The notes below the pieces were generated by a model. That model was not told the DNA's origin. It made no database searches and worked only from the letters and a program-made list of their open reading frames with translations. From an uncultured Bacteroidales bacterium (GTDB lineage: Bacteria > Bacteroidota > Bacteroidia > Bacteroidales > Muribaculaceae), in assembly GCA_902800715.1 (NCBI GenBank), contig CADCFN010000009.1, positions 55,847 to 119,846 on the forward strand: DNA of 64,000 nt, read 5' to 3'. A program made the position numbers and the translations under genes. This document shows positions 18,003 through 26,476 of this stretch, in pieces. Position 1 is the first letter of the stretch. Every line of letters begins with the position of its first letter.

Positions 18003-18788
18003 CTATTCATTGATGTGGACTTTGCCGCTGCCGGCGATTTCCTCATCGTGGGTACCGATTTTGCCGCGCAGGGTCACGTCGCCTGAGCCTGCGATTTCGG
18101 TTTTCACATGGTCCACATTGATGTTGCTGAGGACGATGTCACCCGAACCGGCAATCTCGTTCTTTACGCTCTTGCAGGTCAATCCTGCAATGTCGATGTT
18201 GCCCGAGCCAGCGATTTCGTTCCTGACTTCATTGGCTTGAAGCATGCCGATGGTGATATCGCCCGAGCCGGCAATCTCGCATTTGACATCCTGTGCCGTC
18301 AATTTGGCGAGTGTCACGCGTCCCGAACCCGCTACCTCAATATAAATGTCCTTGACATTCAGTGCTTGAGGTGTCGTCACCGTTCCCGAACCTGCGATTT
18401 CGATTCCTTTGACCATCGGACAGGTGACGAATATCTGCATTCCGTTAAATATGTCGCTGTCCTCTTGCTTGCGCTCGTCGATGTAGAGGCTGCCGTCCTT
18501 GACATAGATGGTAATCTTGCTGAGCTGCTCGGTTGTGCCCTCGACGCGCACCGTGTTGGAATCGCCTTGCTCCAGGATGACATTGAAGGGGCCAGCAACG
18601 TCCACCTGGTCAAATGGGGACATGGCAGTTGCTTTGCCAACCTGGTGCACTTGAGTGGGCGTGTCGTTGGTGTGGCTGCCTAAGGACCAATCCTTGTCGC
18701 CGATTTTCACATGCATGCATGACGTCATCGTCATTGTTACCAGAGCCACGAGGCTCAACATCATCAATTTCTTCATTTCTGTTTTCAT
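18003..18788 (-). CDS. DUF2807 head-GIN domain lipoprotein
   Basis: The 261-residue protein starts with a lipoprotein-type signal peptide (lipobox MTSC) and has the DUF2807 'putative auto-transporter adhesin, head GIN' fold: a right-handed beta-helix built of short turns of about 20 residues, each ending in the sequence EIAGSG with one variable position. At least eight such turns are visible in the second half. The N-terminal part contains FDQVDVAGPFNVILEQGD, the family's entry strand. Its place in the envelope and its role are unknown. An in-frame ATG at 18776 is an alternative start. Confidence 0.88.
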   Translation of the reverse strand: MKTEMKKLMMLSLVALVTMTMTSCMHVKIGDKDWSLGSHTNDTPTQVHQVGKATAMSPFDQVDVAGPFNVILEQGDSNTVRVEGTTEQLSKITIYVKDGSLYIDERKQEDSDIFNGMQIFVTCPMVKGIEIAGSGTVTTPQALNVKDIYIEVAGSGRVTLAKLTAQDVKCEIAGSGDITIGMLQANEVRNEIAGSGNIDIAGLTCKSVKNEIAGSGDIVLSNINVDHVKTEIAGSGDVTLRGKIGTHDEEIAGSGKVHINE

Positions 18789-18860
18789 TTTCCTCTTGTT
18801 TTAATGTTGTTCTTTACCCTATAGACGCATGAGCAGGTCAAAAAGTTTCAGAAAAATCAA

Positions 18861-18889
18861 AAAAAATCACCCGTGAGGGTGATTTTTTT
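18861..18889 (-). terminator. Terminator overlapping the dipeptidase stop
   Basis: AAAAAATCACCC and GGGTGATTTTTT form a stem around a 4-nt GTGA loop, with a T-run on both strands. It can end the minus-strand transcript of the VanX-like gene before the head-GIN gene. Confidence 0.8.
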
Positions 18890-19655
18890 ATTCTGAAAGC
18901 TTGCGCACCGGGAAATTGAAGTAGGTGTCGGGGAACGGCTCGTTCTTCAATGTGAAGTGCCACCACTCGTTGTCTAGGGGCTTGAAGCCGTGGCGCATCA
19001 TTGCTGCGCGCAGTACCATGCGGTTGTAGAACTGCTCACTGGTGATGCCGCCTTCCACGGGTCGGTACTCGAGCGTCTCAGGGTCACCGCAGTAGTCAGG
19101 ATGGCTCTCGGAACCGAACCAGTCGAAGGTGCCGCCCATGTCCACATCCTTGCCCAGTTTCATATCGAAGAGGGTCAAATCGATCGTCGAGCCACGCGAG
19201 TGGCCGCTCTTAGTGGCGACATACTCCTCATCAAAGACTCGTTTCTTGGTCAAGTAGGGATAGAAGTAGGCTTTGGTTACGGTGTCGTTCAAATTTTGCG
19301 CCCAGCGCATGAAGTGGTCCACGGCGCGCTGAGGACGGTAAGCGTCGTAGATTTTCAGGCAATAGCCATGCTGCTTGAGGTCGTCGCTCACGGCACGCAG
19401 GCTGTCGGCAGCCTGGCGCGTCAATAATGCCACGGGCTGCTCATATCCGTCCATGCGTGCGCCCACAAAGTTGTAGGTGCCGTAATAGCGAATGTCCAGC
19501 ATCGCGTCGGGCACGACATCGGTGATTGTGACAAACTGGCTCGAGTCCATCGTTGGGTCCAGCACCTGGGCTACATTCTGGGTACTTTTACAACCCGTTA
19601 ACATGCCAATGGTCATCAACAGACCGGCGGCGAGAAATAGTCTATATCTTTTCAT
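18888..19655 (-). CDS. VanX-like D-alanyl-D-alanine dipeptidase (M15D) lipoprotein
   Basis: The 255-residue protein has a lipoprotein signal (lipobox LTGC) and the M15D zinc peptidase motifs: SGHSRGSTIDLTLFD with the zinc His and Asp, and EWWHFTL with the catalytic Glu and third zinc ligand. VanX/DdpX enzymes hydrolyse D-Ala-D-Ala. With export to the envelope, a role in recycling cell-wall dipeptide is more likely than vancomycin resistance, and no van genes are adjacent. The length and motif spacing are normal for the family. Confidence 0.9.
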   Translation of the reverse strand: MKRYRLFLAAGLLMTIGMLTGCKSTQNVAQVLDPTMDSSQFVTITDVVPDAMLDIRYYGTYNFVGARMDGYEQPVALLTRQAADSLRAVSDDLKQHGYCLKIYDAYRPQRAVDHFMRWAQNLNDTVTKAYFYPYLTKKRVFDEEYVATKSGHSRGSTIDLTLFDMKLGKDVDMGGTFDWFGSESHPDYCGDPETLEYRPVEGGITSEQFYNRMVLRAAMMRHGFKPLDNEWWHFTLKNEPFPDTYFNFPVRKLSE

Positions 19656-19711
19656 AAACTCCTGTATTAATGCAATAACACCGCAAAATTAAGGAATTAT
19701 GACAAAATATT

Positions 19712-19893
19712 GAACATGAATGTCCATGAATTCCCACGAATGACCAAAAATCTTATTTATTCATGACCATTCGCGGATGTTTACGGTGATTCGTGTTCAT
19801 AATAATGAACATGAATGTCCATGAAATCCCACGAATGTCCAAAAATCTTATTTATTCATGACCATTTATGGATATTTACGGTCATTCGTGTTT
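19712..19893. repeat. Two tandem copies of a 95-bp intergenic repeat
   Basis: Copy 1 spans 19712-19806 and copy 2 19807-19893; they differ at few positions. Each begins GAACATGAATGTCCATGAA and ends CATTCGTGTT or similar, so each copy is also an imperfect inverted repeat that can fold into a long hairpin. No coding potential is visible. Confidence 0.85.
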
Positions 19894-19901
19894 TTCTATG
19901 T

Positions 19902-19940
19902 AGAAAAAGAGGGCGGATGCCGTTGTGTGGCGCCCGCCCT
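19902..19940 (-). terminator. Terminator of the lysine fermentation operon
   Basis: On the minus strand a stem AGGGCGG/CCGCCCT (19940-19934 with 19916-19910), with an inner GCC/GGC pairing, is followed by CTTTTTCT. It lies 24 bp after the etfA stop codon. Confidence 0.8.
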
Positions 19941-19963
19941 GATTTGTTGATGGGTGTTGTGGT

Positions 19964-20980
19964 TTACTTCTCGAGTTCCTTCTTGATGCGCTCGGTCAAC
20001 ATGGGAACAATCTTGTGGAGGTCGCCAACGATGCCCAGGTCAGCCACGCTGAAGATGGGGGCGAACTTGTCCTTGTTGATGGCGATGATGAAGTCGCTCT
20101 CCTCCATACCGGCGAGGTGCTGGATGGCACCGCTGATACCGCAAGCCATGTAGAGGCCCGGACGGACGGTCTTACCTGTCTGACCTACCTGTACCTCGTG
20201 GGGCATCACGCCGTTATCGACCATAGCACGCGACGAAGCTACCTGTCCGCCGAGGACGTCGGCGAGGGCCTGCAGCTTGTCGAAGCCTTCCTTGTCATGG
20301 ACGCCACGGCCACCGCTGACGAGAATCTTTGCCTCGCTGATGTCGGCAACAGTCTTGTCGGCCTTGATGGTCTTGACGAGTTTTACCTTGAACTTGCTGG
20401 CGTCGAACTTGGGAGCGAAGTCGGTTACCACGCCCTGACGGCCCTCCTGGCGCTGCATCTTCTGCATCACACCGGGACGCACGGTTGACATCTGCGGACG
20501 GTTGTTGGGGCAGATGATGGTTGCCATCAGGTTGCCGCCGAATGCGGGACGTGTCATGCGGAATTCGGGCTCGTTGTCCTTATCGGGCTCGATGTCGAGC
20601 TTGGTGCAGTCGGCAGTCAGACCCGTCTTGAGGCGGGAAGCGATGCGGGGAGCCAGGTCGCGGCCGATGGTGGTTGCACCATAGAGCACGATGCTGGGCT
20701 TGCGCTCCAGAATAATCTGGCCAACGGCCTGTGAGTACTGTTCACTGAGGAAGTCCTTCAACTCGGGGGCATCGACCACGATAACCTCGTCGGCACCGAA
20801 CTCGATGAGCATCTGTGCCTTGTCCTTGATACCCTCGCCCAGGAGCATGGCTACCACCTTCTCGCCGAGGGCGTCGGCCAAGTCGCGGGCCTTACCTAAA
20901 AGTTCGAGTGCAACGGGCTGGATGACTCCTTCGCGCTGCTCAGCAAAAACGAATACGTTCTTATAATCTTTCTTATCCAT
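19964..20980 (-). CDS. etfA: Electron transfer flavoprotein alpha subunit
   Basis: The 338-residue protein has the ETF alpha N-terminal nucleotide-binding-like domain (NVFVFAEQREGVIQPV) and the conserved C-terminal FAD-binding domain: LVSGGRGV, SRAMVDNGVMPHEVQVGQTGKTV, PGLYMACGISGAIQHLAG and IIAINKDKFAPIFSVADLGIVGD. With EtfB it carries electrons to or from butyryl-CoA dehydrogenase. In butyrate-forming anaerobes such pairs often bifurcate electrons, coupling crotonyl-CoA reduction by NADH to ferredoxin reduction; whether this one does cannot be proved here. It is the last gene of the lysine operon and is followed by a strong terminator. Confidence 0.93.
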   Translation of the reverse strand: MDKKDYKNVFVFAEQREGVIQPVALELLGKARDLADALGEKVVAMLLGEGIKDKAQMLIEFGADEVIVVDAPELKDFLSEQYSQAVGQIILERKPSIVLYGATTIGRDLAPRIASRLKTGLTADCTKLDIEPDKDNEPEFRMTRPAFGGNLMATIICPNNRPQMSTVRPGVMQKMQRQEGRQGVVTDFAPKFDASKFKVKLVKTIKADKTVADISEAKILVSGGRGVHDKEGFDKLQALADVLGGQVASSRAMVDNGVMPHEVQVGQTGKTVRPGLYMACGISGAIQHLAGMEESDFIIAINKDKFAPIFSVADLGIVGDLHKIVPMLTERIKKELEK

Positions 20981-20994
20981 AATATTCTGTTTTT

Positions 20995-21078
20995 TTCAGT
21001 TTTCAGTTTTATCAGTTGTCAGTTGTCAGTGTTTGCGGATGCCGCTGAAAACTGAAAACTAGAAACTGAAAACTGACT
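20995..21078. repeat. Heptanucleotide repeat hairpin between etfB and etfA
   Basis: Period-7 units TTTTCAG/TTGTCAG on the left and GAAAACT units on the right are inverted around GCGGATGCCGC (core 21035-21043). Confidence 0.8.
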
Positions 21079-21085
21079 ATCCCTT

Positions 21086-21868
21086 TTAGATAATGTGTTT
21101 AACTTTGAGTTGGTTAACAATCAGCTCGACAGCCTCCTCGGGGGTCACCTCGTGAACCTCGCCAGGAGCCTTCATGGCCTTGGGGAACGACTTGAACACC
21201 TTGGTGGGCGAGCCGGCGAGACCGAGCTTGCCTTCCTCGACGTCAATTTTGTCGGCGCTCCAAACCTCGACTTCCTTGTCGTAGGCTTCCATGATGCCGC
21301 TGACGCTCATGTAGCGAGCCTCGAAAGCCGAAGCCAGCACGGTCAACAGGCACTTGCCCTCGACCTCGAGCACCTGGATGCCGTCCTCGTTCTCCTTGTC
21401 GACCTGCAGGTTGCCGTTGGGCAGCAACTTGGCGTCGGCGACGTAGGTGATCTGGGGCAGGTCGAGATGCTCAGCGAGCTCGGGACCCACTTGGGCGGTA
21501 TCACCATCGATAGCCTGACGGCCGGCGATGATGAGGTCATAGTCCAGTACACGGCACAGGCCGGAGAGGGCATAGGAAGTTGCCAGTGTGTCGGCACCGG
21601 CGAACTTGCGGTCACTGAGCAGGATGGCGCGGTCGGCACCCATAGCGAGGGCCTCACGCAGCATCACGTCGGCTTGTGGCGGTCCCATCGAGATGACGGT
21701 GACATTGGCACCAAACTGGTCCTTGAGCCTCAGAGCGAGTTCAAGGCCGCCCTTGTCATCGGGGTTCATGATGCTGGGAACGCCTTCACGAATCAAAGTA
21801 CCCTTCACGGGGTCAATCTTGACAACAGTGGTATCGGGAACTTGTTTTACACAAACTATAATGTTCAT
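21086..21868 (-). CDS. etfB: Electron transfer flavoprotein beta subunit
   Basis: The 260-residue protein starts MNIIVCVKQVPDTT and contains NPDDKGGLELALRLKD, VISMGPPQADVMLREALAMG, LIIAGRQAIDGDTAQVGPELAEHL and the C-terminal GLAGSPTKV segment, all typical of the ETF beta subunit that binds AMP or a second FAD. It forms the heterodimer with EtfA and serves butyryl-CoA dehydrogenase encoded just upstream. Repeat hairpins separate it from both neighbours in the operon (bcd and etfA), so expression relative to them may be tuned at the RNA level. Confidence 0.93.
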   Translation of the reverse strand: MNIIVCVKQVPDTTVVKIDPVKGTLIREGVPSIMNPDDKGGLELALRLKDQFGANVTVISMGPPQADVMLREALAMGADRAILLSDRKFAGADTLATSYALSGLCRVLDYDLIIAGRQAIDGDTAQVGPELAEHLDLPQITYVADAKLLPNGNLQVDKENEDGIQVLEVEGKCLLTVLASAFEARYMSVSGIMEAYDKEVEVWSADKIDVEEGKLGLAGSPTKVFKSFPKAMKAPGEVHEVTPEEAVELIVNQLKVKHII

Positions 21869-21874
21869 AATTGA

Positions 21875-21953
21875 ATTTTCAGTTTTTAGTTTCAGTTTTC
21901 AGTTCAGTGCCGGCGGATGCTGCTGACAACTGACAACTGGCTACTGACAACTA
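21875..21953. repeat. Heptanucleotide repeat hairpin between bcd and etfB
   Basis: Left-arm units (TTTTCAG-like) and right-arm units (ACAACTG) are inverted around GCGGATGCT (21913-21921), a one-base variant of the core. Confidence 0.75.
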
Positions 21954-21956
21954 GAT

Positions 21957-23096
21957 TTATTTAAACAATTGACCAGCGATAACCATGCGCTGTACCTCGG
22001 ATGTACCCTCGTAGATTTCGGTAATCTTGGCATCACGCATCATGCGCTCAACAGGATATTCACGCGTGTAACCATAGCCACCGTGGAACTGTACGGCCTT
22101 GGTAGTCACTTCCATAGCGGTCTCGGCGGCAAAGAGCTTAGCCATAGCGGCATCGGCGCTGTAGGGCAGGTGCATGTCCTTCTTCCAGGCTGCACTGCGC
22201 ACGAGCAGACGGGCAGCCTCGACCTTGGTCTTGAGGTCTGCCATCTGGAACTGGGTGTTCTGGAACTTGGCAATCGAGCGGCCGAACTGCTTGCGCTCCT
22301 TGGTGTACTTCACGGTCTCGTCCATGGCGCCCTGAGCGATACCGAGGGCCTGTGAGGCGATACCGATGCGGCCACCGTCGAGGGTCATCATGGCGATCTT
22401 GAAGCCCTTGCCGAACTGGCCGAGGAGGTTCTCCTTGGGCACGATGCAGTTTTCAAAAATCAGCTCACAGGTAGCGCTGCCGCGGATACCCATCTTCAAC
22501 TCCTTCTTACCGATGGAGAAGCCGGGCATATCCCTCTCGACGATGAAAGCCGAGATACCCTTGGTGCCCTGTGACTTGTCGGTCATGGCCATCACGATGA
22601 ACACGTGGGCGTTAGAAGCGTTGGTGATGAAAATCTTGGAGCCGTTGAGCACCCAGTGGTCACCAGCATCGACAGCGGTGGTCTGCTGCATGGCGGCATC
22701 GGTACCGGCATTGGGCTCGGTGAGACCGAAAGCGCCAATCCATTCACCCGAAGCGAGCTTGGGCAGGTATTTCATCTTCTGCTCCTCGGTGCCGTGCTCC
22801 AGAATGGGAGCCATGCACAGCGAGGTGTGTGCCGAAAGGACAACACCCGTCGTGGCGCACACGCGGGAGAGTTCCTCAACAGCCATGATATACATCTGTA
22901 CGGTACCACCGGCACCGCCATACTGCTTGGGAATAGGAATACCCATCATGCCGAGTTTGCCCATCTTCTGGACCGTCTCAAGCGGGAAGCGTTCCTGCTC
23001 ATCGATTTCGGCGGCAAGGGGCTTCACCTCGTTCTCTGCAAAGGAGCGAACCATCTGCAGGAACAGTTGTTCTGTCTTAGAATAGCTAAAATCCAT
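21957..23096 (-). CDS. bcd: Butyryl-CoA dehydrogenase (acyl-CoA dehydrogenase)
   Basis: The 379-residue flavoenzyme has the standard short-chain acyl-CoA dehydrogenase layout: GLTEPNAGTDAAMQQTTA (FAD/substrate loop), WVLNGSKIFITNA, the TLDGGRIGIASQALGIAQGA region, FQMADLKTKVEAARLL, and the C-terminal FHGGYGYTREYPVERMMRD followed by ITEIYEGTSEVQR, which carries the catalytic Glu. In this operon it reduces crotonyl-CoA to butyryl-CoA with electrons delivered by EtfAB. It is the electron-accepting step that balances the NADH made by Kdd. Length and motifs are normal. Confidence 0.92.
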   Translation of the reverse strand: MDFSYSKTEQLFLQMVRSFAENEVKPLAAEIDEQERFPLETVQKMGKLGMMGIPIPKQYGGAGGTVQMYIMAVEELSRVCATTGVVLSAHTSLCMAPILEHGTEEQKMKYLPKLASGEWIGAFGLTEPNAGTDAAMQQTTAVDAGDHWVLNGSKIFITNASNAHVFIVMAMTDKSQGTKGISAFIVERDMPGFSIGKKELKMGIRGSATCELIFENCIVPKENLLGQFGKGFKIAMMTLDGGRIGIASQALGIAQGAMDETVKYTKERKQFGRSIAKFQNTQFQMADLKTKVEAARLLVRSAAWKKDMHLPYSADAAMAKLFAAETAMEVTTKAVQFHGGYGYTREYPVERMMRDAKITEIYEGTSEVQRMVIAGQLFK

Positions 23097-23103
23097 ATTC
23101 TCT

Positions 23104-23178
23104 TTTTAGTTTTCAGTTTTCAGTTGTCAGTTTCAGTCGATGCGGATGCCGCTGACAACTGAAAACTGACAACTGACG
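23104..23178. repeat. Heptanucleotide repeat hairpin between hbd and bcd
   Basis: TTTTCAG/TTGTCAG units and inverted ACAACTG/AAAACTG units flank GCGGATGCCGC (core 23142-23150). Confidence 0.8.
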
Positions 23179-23187
23179 ACTTGTTGA

Positions 23188-24024
23188 TTAATACTTGTAG
23201 AAGCCTTCACCGGTCTTGCGGCCGAGGAGACCAGCGCGAACCATCTTGCGCAGCAGCGGGTGAGGACGGTACTTGGGATCGCCAAACTCGTTGTAGAGCA
23301 CCTCCATGATGGCGAGGTTCACATCGTTACCGATGAGGTCGGCGAGTGCGAGGGGTCCCATGGGATGGTTGGCACCCAGCATCATGCACTTGTCGATGTC
23401 CTCGGCGCTGGCAATGCCGTCGGCGAGGATACCTACTGCCTCGTTAATCATCGGGATAAGAATGCGGTTAACGACAAAACCGGGAGCCTCGTTAACGGGC
23501 ACGGGGGTTTTGCCGATTTCGGTCGTCAGGTCAACGATGCACTTGGCGGTCTCCTCGCTGGTGAGCTGGCCCTTGATGACCTCGACGAGCGCCATGCGGT
23601 CGGCGGGGTTGAAGAAGTGGCAGCCAATGAACTGAGCGGGACGGCTGGTGCAAGCGGCAATCTCGGTAATCGAGAGCGACGATGAGTTGGTGGCGAAGAT
23701 GGTCTCGGGCTTGCAGATTTTGTCAAGCTCCATGAAGACGTCCTTCTTCAACTGCATGTTCTCGACAGCAGCCTCGATAACGAGGTCGGCATCAGCGAAG
23801 TCGGCATAATCGGTCGTCGTGGTGATGTTTGCCAGGATAGCCTTCATGGCATCCTCGGTGATTTTACCCTTCTCGACGAGTTTGTTGTAACCCTTGGAGA
23901 TTGAAGCCATGGCTTTGTCCAGGCTCTCCTGGGTGCGACTCTTCATGACCACGGGCATCTTGGCGGCAAAAGCCTTGACGATACCCTTAGCCATCGTACC
24001 TGTTCCAATAACACAAATTTTCAT
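23188..24024 (-). CDS. hbd: 3-hydroxybutyryl-CoA dehydrogenase
   Basis: The 278-residue protein has an N-terminal Rossmann fold ([19 protein letters not shown], dinucleotide glycines) and the family motif [17 protein letters not shown] with the catalytic His and Glu. The C-terminal dimerisation domain has [15 protein letters not shown] and [16 protein letters not shown]. It interconverts acetoacetyl-CoA and 3-hydroxybutyryl-CoA. The classic lysine pathway does not need it; here it could send the acetoacetyl-CoA released by the CoA-transferase to crotonyl-CoA together with Crt. The nucleotide-binding site departs slightly from GxGxxG (GTGTMA). Confidence 0.9.
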   Translation of the reverse strand: MKICVIGTGTMAKGIVKAFAAKMPVVMKSRTQESLDKAMASISKGYNKLVEKGKITEDAMKAILANITTTTDYADFADADLVIEAAVENMQLKKDVFMELDKICKPETIFATNSSSLSITEIAACTSRPAQFIGCHFFNPADRMALVEVIKGQLTSEETAKCIVDLTTEIGKTPVPVNEAPGFVVNRILIPMINEAVGILADGIASAEDIDKCMMLGANHPMGPLALADLIGNDVNLAIMEVLYNEFGDPKYRPHPLLRKMVRAGLLGRKTGEGFYKY

Positions 24025-24065
24025 AATCTGATTTTTATTGATTGTTAATGATTTAATGTTAATTC

Positions 24066-24842
24066 TTATTTTCCGGTGAATGCGGCCTTACGCTTGTTGA
24101 GGAAGGCATCCATACCCTCCTTCTGGTCGCTGGTGGCGAAGCACTTGCCGAAGAGCTTGTTCTCCAGACCGATGGCACCGTCGGCGTCAAGGTCGTAGCC
24201 CTCGTTGATGCTCTGCTTGGCGAGGCTGATGGCCACGGGAGCGTTCTTGAGCATCATCTGGGCCATTTCCATAGCCTTGTCCATCAGTTCCTCGGGCTCA
24301 TAGACGGCATTGACCAGTCCGATGCGCAATGCCTCGTCGGCACGGATTACCTTGCCCGTGTAAATCATCTCCTTGGCATAGCCCTGGCCGATGAGTTTAG
24401 GCAGGCGATAGGTACCCGAGAAGCCCGGGATGATGCCCAGACCGACCTCGGGCTGGCCGAATTTAGCCTTGTTCGACGCGATGCGGATGTCGCAGGACAT
24501 CGCCAACTCGCAGCCGCCACCCAGTGCAAAGCCGTTAACAGCGGCGATGACGGGGATGGGCAGCGTCTCGATGCGGCGGAACACCTGTGCACCCAGACGG
24601 CCGAACTCGAAGCCCTGAGGCTCGTCGAGGTGGGCCATCTCGCTGATGTCGGCACCGGCGACAAACGACTTCTCGCCATCGCCCGTGACGATGAGCACGC
24701 GGGTGGTAGCGTCGAGAGAGCCGATGAAGTCGTCAATCTCCTTCAAGATGGTGGAATTGAGCGCATTCAGCGACTTGGGCGCCGAGATTTTCATCACGGT
24801 GATGCCCTCGTTGCGCTCAACCTTCAAGAAATTATATTCCAT
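24066..24842 (-). CDS. crt: Enoyl-CoA hydratase / 3-hydroxybutyryl-CoA dehydratase (crotonase)
   Basis: The 258-residue crotonase has the oxyanion-hole segments AGADISEM and [14 protein letters not shown], and both catalytic Glu positions (the Glu of GGGCELAM and that of [16 protein letters not shown]). It converts 3-hydroxybutyryl-CoA to crotonyl-CoA. It lies 16 bp downstream of atoA and 41 bp upstream of hbd, so these three are tightly co-expressed within the lysine operon. Confidence 0.9.
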   Translation of the reverse strand: MEYNFLKVERNEGITVMKISAPKSLNALNSTILKEIDDFIGSLDATTRVLIVTGDGEKSFVAGADISEMAHLDEPQGFEFGRLGAQVFRRIETLPIPVIAAVNGFALGGGCELAMSCDIRIASNKAKFGQPEVGLGIIPGFSGTYRLPKLIGQGYAKEMIYTGKVIRADEALRIGLVNAVYEPEELMDKAMEMAQMMLKNAPVAISLAKQSINEGYDLDADGAIGLENKLFGKCFATSDQKEGMDAFLNKRKAAFTGK

Positions 24843-24858
24843 GACAGGAGGCAGGGAA

Positions 24859-25518
24859 TTAAACGTCCATGGGTTTCAGGTCCGGCGAGATGATGAGCTT
24901 GGCCTCGGTAGCGGCCTGCACGTCCTCGACGGTGAACTCGGGATGCAACTCACGCAGCACGATGCCCTCGGGGGTGATGTCCATAACGCCCATCTCGGTG
25001 ATAATCATGTTGACCTGGCCAGCAGCGGTGAGGGGCAGGGTGCACTCCTTCAAAATTTTGGGGTTACCCTTCTGGGTGTGCTCCATAGTGAGGATTACAC
25101 GCTTGGCACCTACAACGAGGTCCATGGCGCCGCCCATACCGGGAGCCATCTTGCCGGGGATAATCCAGTTGGCGAGGTTACCTTTCTCATCGACCTGCAG
25201 CGCGCCCAGGAACGACACGTTCACGTGGCCGCCGCGGATGATGGCGAACGAAGTAGCCGAGTCAAAGGTGCAAGCACCGGGATTCAACGTGATGGCACCG
25301 CCACCGGCGTTGATGAGGTTCTTGTCCTCCTTGCCTTCCTCGGGCGTGGGACCCATGCCCATGGCACCGTTCTCGGTCTGCAGTGTTACAGAAACGCCTT
25401 CGGGCAGGTAGTTAGGGATTAAGGTGGGGATACCGATACCCAGATTCACAACATCGCCGTCGTGCAGCTCCTTGGCAGCACGTTTTGCGATGACTTCTCT
25501 CATTTGATATTTATCCAT
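24859..25518 (-). CDS. atoA: Butyrate-acetoacetate CoA-transferase, subunit B
   Basis: The 219-residue protein is the beta subunit of a family I CoA-transferase: VNLGIGIPTLIPNYLPEG near the N-terminus, the TENGAMG motif with the catalytic Glu that forms the CoA thioester, and GGAMDLVVGAKRVILTMEHT. With subunit A it moves CoA from butyryl-CoA to acetoacetate, giving butyrate and acetoacetyl-CoA. Its partner atoD lies about 9 kb away at the start of the same operon, an unusual separation since the two are normally adjacent. Confidence 0.92.
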   Translation of the reverse strand: MDKYQMREVIAKRAAKELHDGDVVNLGIGIPTLIPNYLPEGVSVTLQTENGAMGMGPTPEEGKEDKNLINAGGGAITLNPGACTFDSATSFAIIRGGHVNVSFLGALQVDEKGNLANWIIPGKMAPGMGGAMDLVVGAKRVILTMEHTQKGNPKILKECTLPLTAAGQVNMIITEMGVMDITPEGIVLRELHPEFTVEDVQAATEAKLIISPDLKPMDV

Positions 25519-25598
25519 AATGAAAACAGTTATTTGAGATTAATTATATGTTTTTTAAAAAGTTTATTTCATTCTGTTTCCTCAAGATTATCGACTAG

Positions 25599-25652
25599 CT
25601 ATTCACTAATCTCTAATCACTAATCCTCAAGTTGCGGCAAGCCGCTACTTGA
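25599..25652. repeat. Heptanucleotide repeat and hairpin between kamE and atoA
   Basis: Three CTAATCN heptamers (about 25605-25625) are followed by a hairpin with CAAGTTGCGGC and GCCGCTACTTG arms around AA (about 25628-25651). Confidence 0.65.
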
Positions 25653-25653
25653 T

Positions 25654-26442
25654 TTATTTCATGCCTCTCTTGACCATCTCCTGCACGACGAACGATGCCA
25701 CGTCGTCGGCATAGGTGTTCATGCCGAAGCCGGCGTCAAAGCCGAGCTCCTTGGCAAGCTCGTGGGTGACGCGGGCGCCACCACAGCAGCAGATCATCTT
25801 GTCGCGCAGGCCCTCGGCCTCCATCAGCTCGATGAACTCGGTCATATTCTTGATGTGGACGTCCTTTTGGGTCACCGTCTGCGAGACGAGCAGGGCGTCG
25901 GCATGGAGCTCGATGCCCTTGGCGATGAACTCGTCGTTAGGCACCTGTGAGCCCAGGTTGTAAGCCTCAATCATCTCGTAGCGCTCCAGTCCGTAGTGTC
26001 CGGCATAGCCCTTCATGTTCATGATGGCGTCGATACCCACGGTATGGGCGTCGGTACCGGTCGAAGCACCCACGATGACAATTTTTCGGCCGATGTTCTC
26101 CTTGATGTACTCGTCGGTCTCATACATGTCCATCGTGTTGCTCTCCACCTTGGGGACGTAGATGGTGCTGTAGTCCACGGTGTGGGTGCAGCTGCCGTAG
26201 CAGTTGAAGAAGGTGAAGCCCGGGGTCAGCTCCTTGTAGAAGACAACGCTGGGATTCTCCAGACCCATCTTGCGGAGTAATTGCTTGGCGGCCTCTACCG
26301 CCTCGGCGCCACAGGGTACGGGGAGGGTGAAGCTGAGCTGCACCTTACCGTCGTTCATCGTGTCGCCGTATGGTTTAATCTTGGTGAAGTCTAAGGTTTT
26401 GTCAAAATCCTTAGCTTCCATGCTATATAATCCTTCGCTCAT
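25654..26442 (-). CDS. kamE: Lysine 5,6-aminomutase beta subunit
   Basis: The 262-residue protein has the cobalamin-binding motif DAHTVG (the DxHxxG lower-ligand motif with the cobalt-coordinating His) and an N-terminal region with YGSCTHTVDYSTIYVPKVES in which the PLP-binding Lys of KamE is expected. A Rossmann-type B12 fold follows, with SQTVTQKDVHIKNM and CCCGGARV. With KamD it moves the terminal amino group of L-beta-lysine from C6 to C5. Length equals the family's usual 260-265 residues. It follows kamD by 34 bp. Confidence 0.94.
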   Translation of the reverse strand: MSEGLYSMEAKDFDKTLDFTKIKPYGDTMNDGKVQLSFTLPVPCGAEAVEAAKQLLRKMGLENPSVVFYKELTPGFTFFNCYGSCTHTVDYSTIYVPKVESNTMDMYETDEYIKENIGRKIVIVGASTGTDAHTVGIDAIMNMKGYAGHYGLERYEMIEAYNLGSQVPNDEFIAKGIELHADALLVSQTVTQKDVHIKNMTEFIELMEAEGLRDKMICCCGGARVTHELAKELGFDAGFGMNTYADDVASFVVQEMVKRGMK

Positions 26443-26476
26443 AGTCTTATCGTAACCTTATTGTGATGTGTTGTTA

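Noticed and set aside
18003-18500. CRISPR-like regular repeats
   Set aside because: The repeats encode the EIAGSG turns of a DUF2807 beta-helix and vary as coding sequence does.
18888-19655. Vancomycin resistance gene
   Set aside because: The M15D motifs fit VanX, but the protein is an exported lipoprotein and no vanH, vanA or regulatory genes are nearby.
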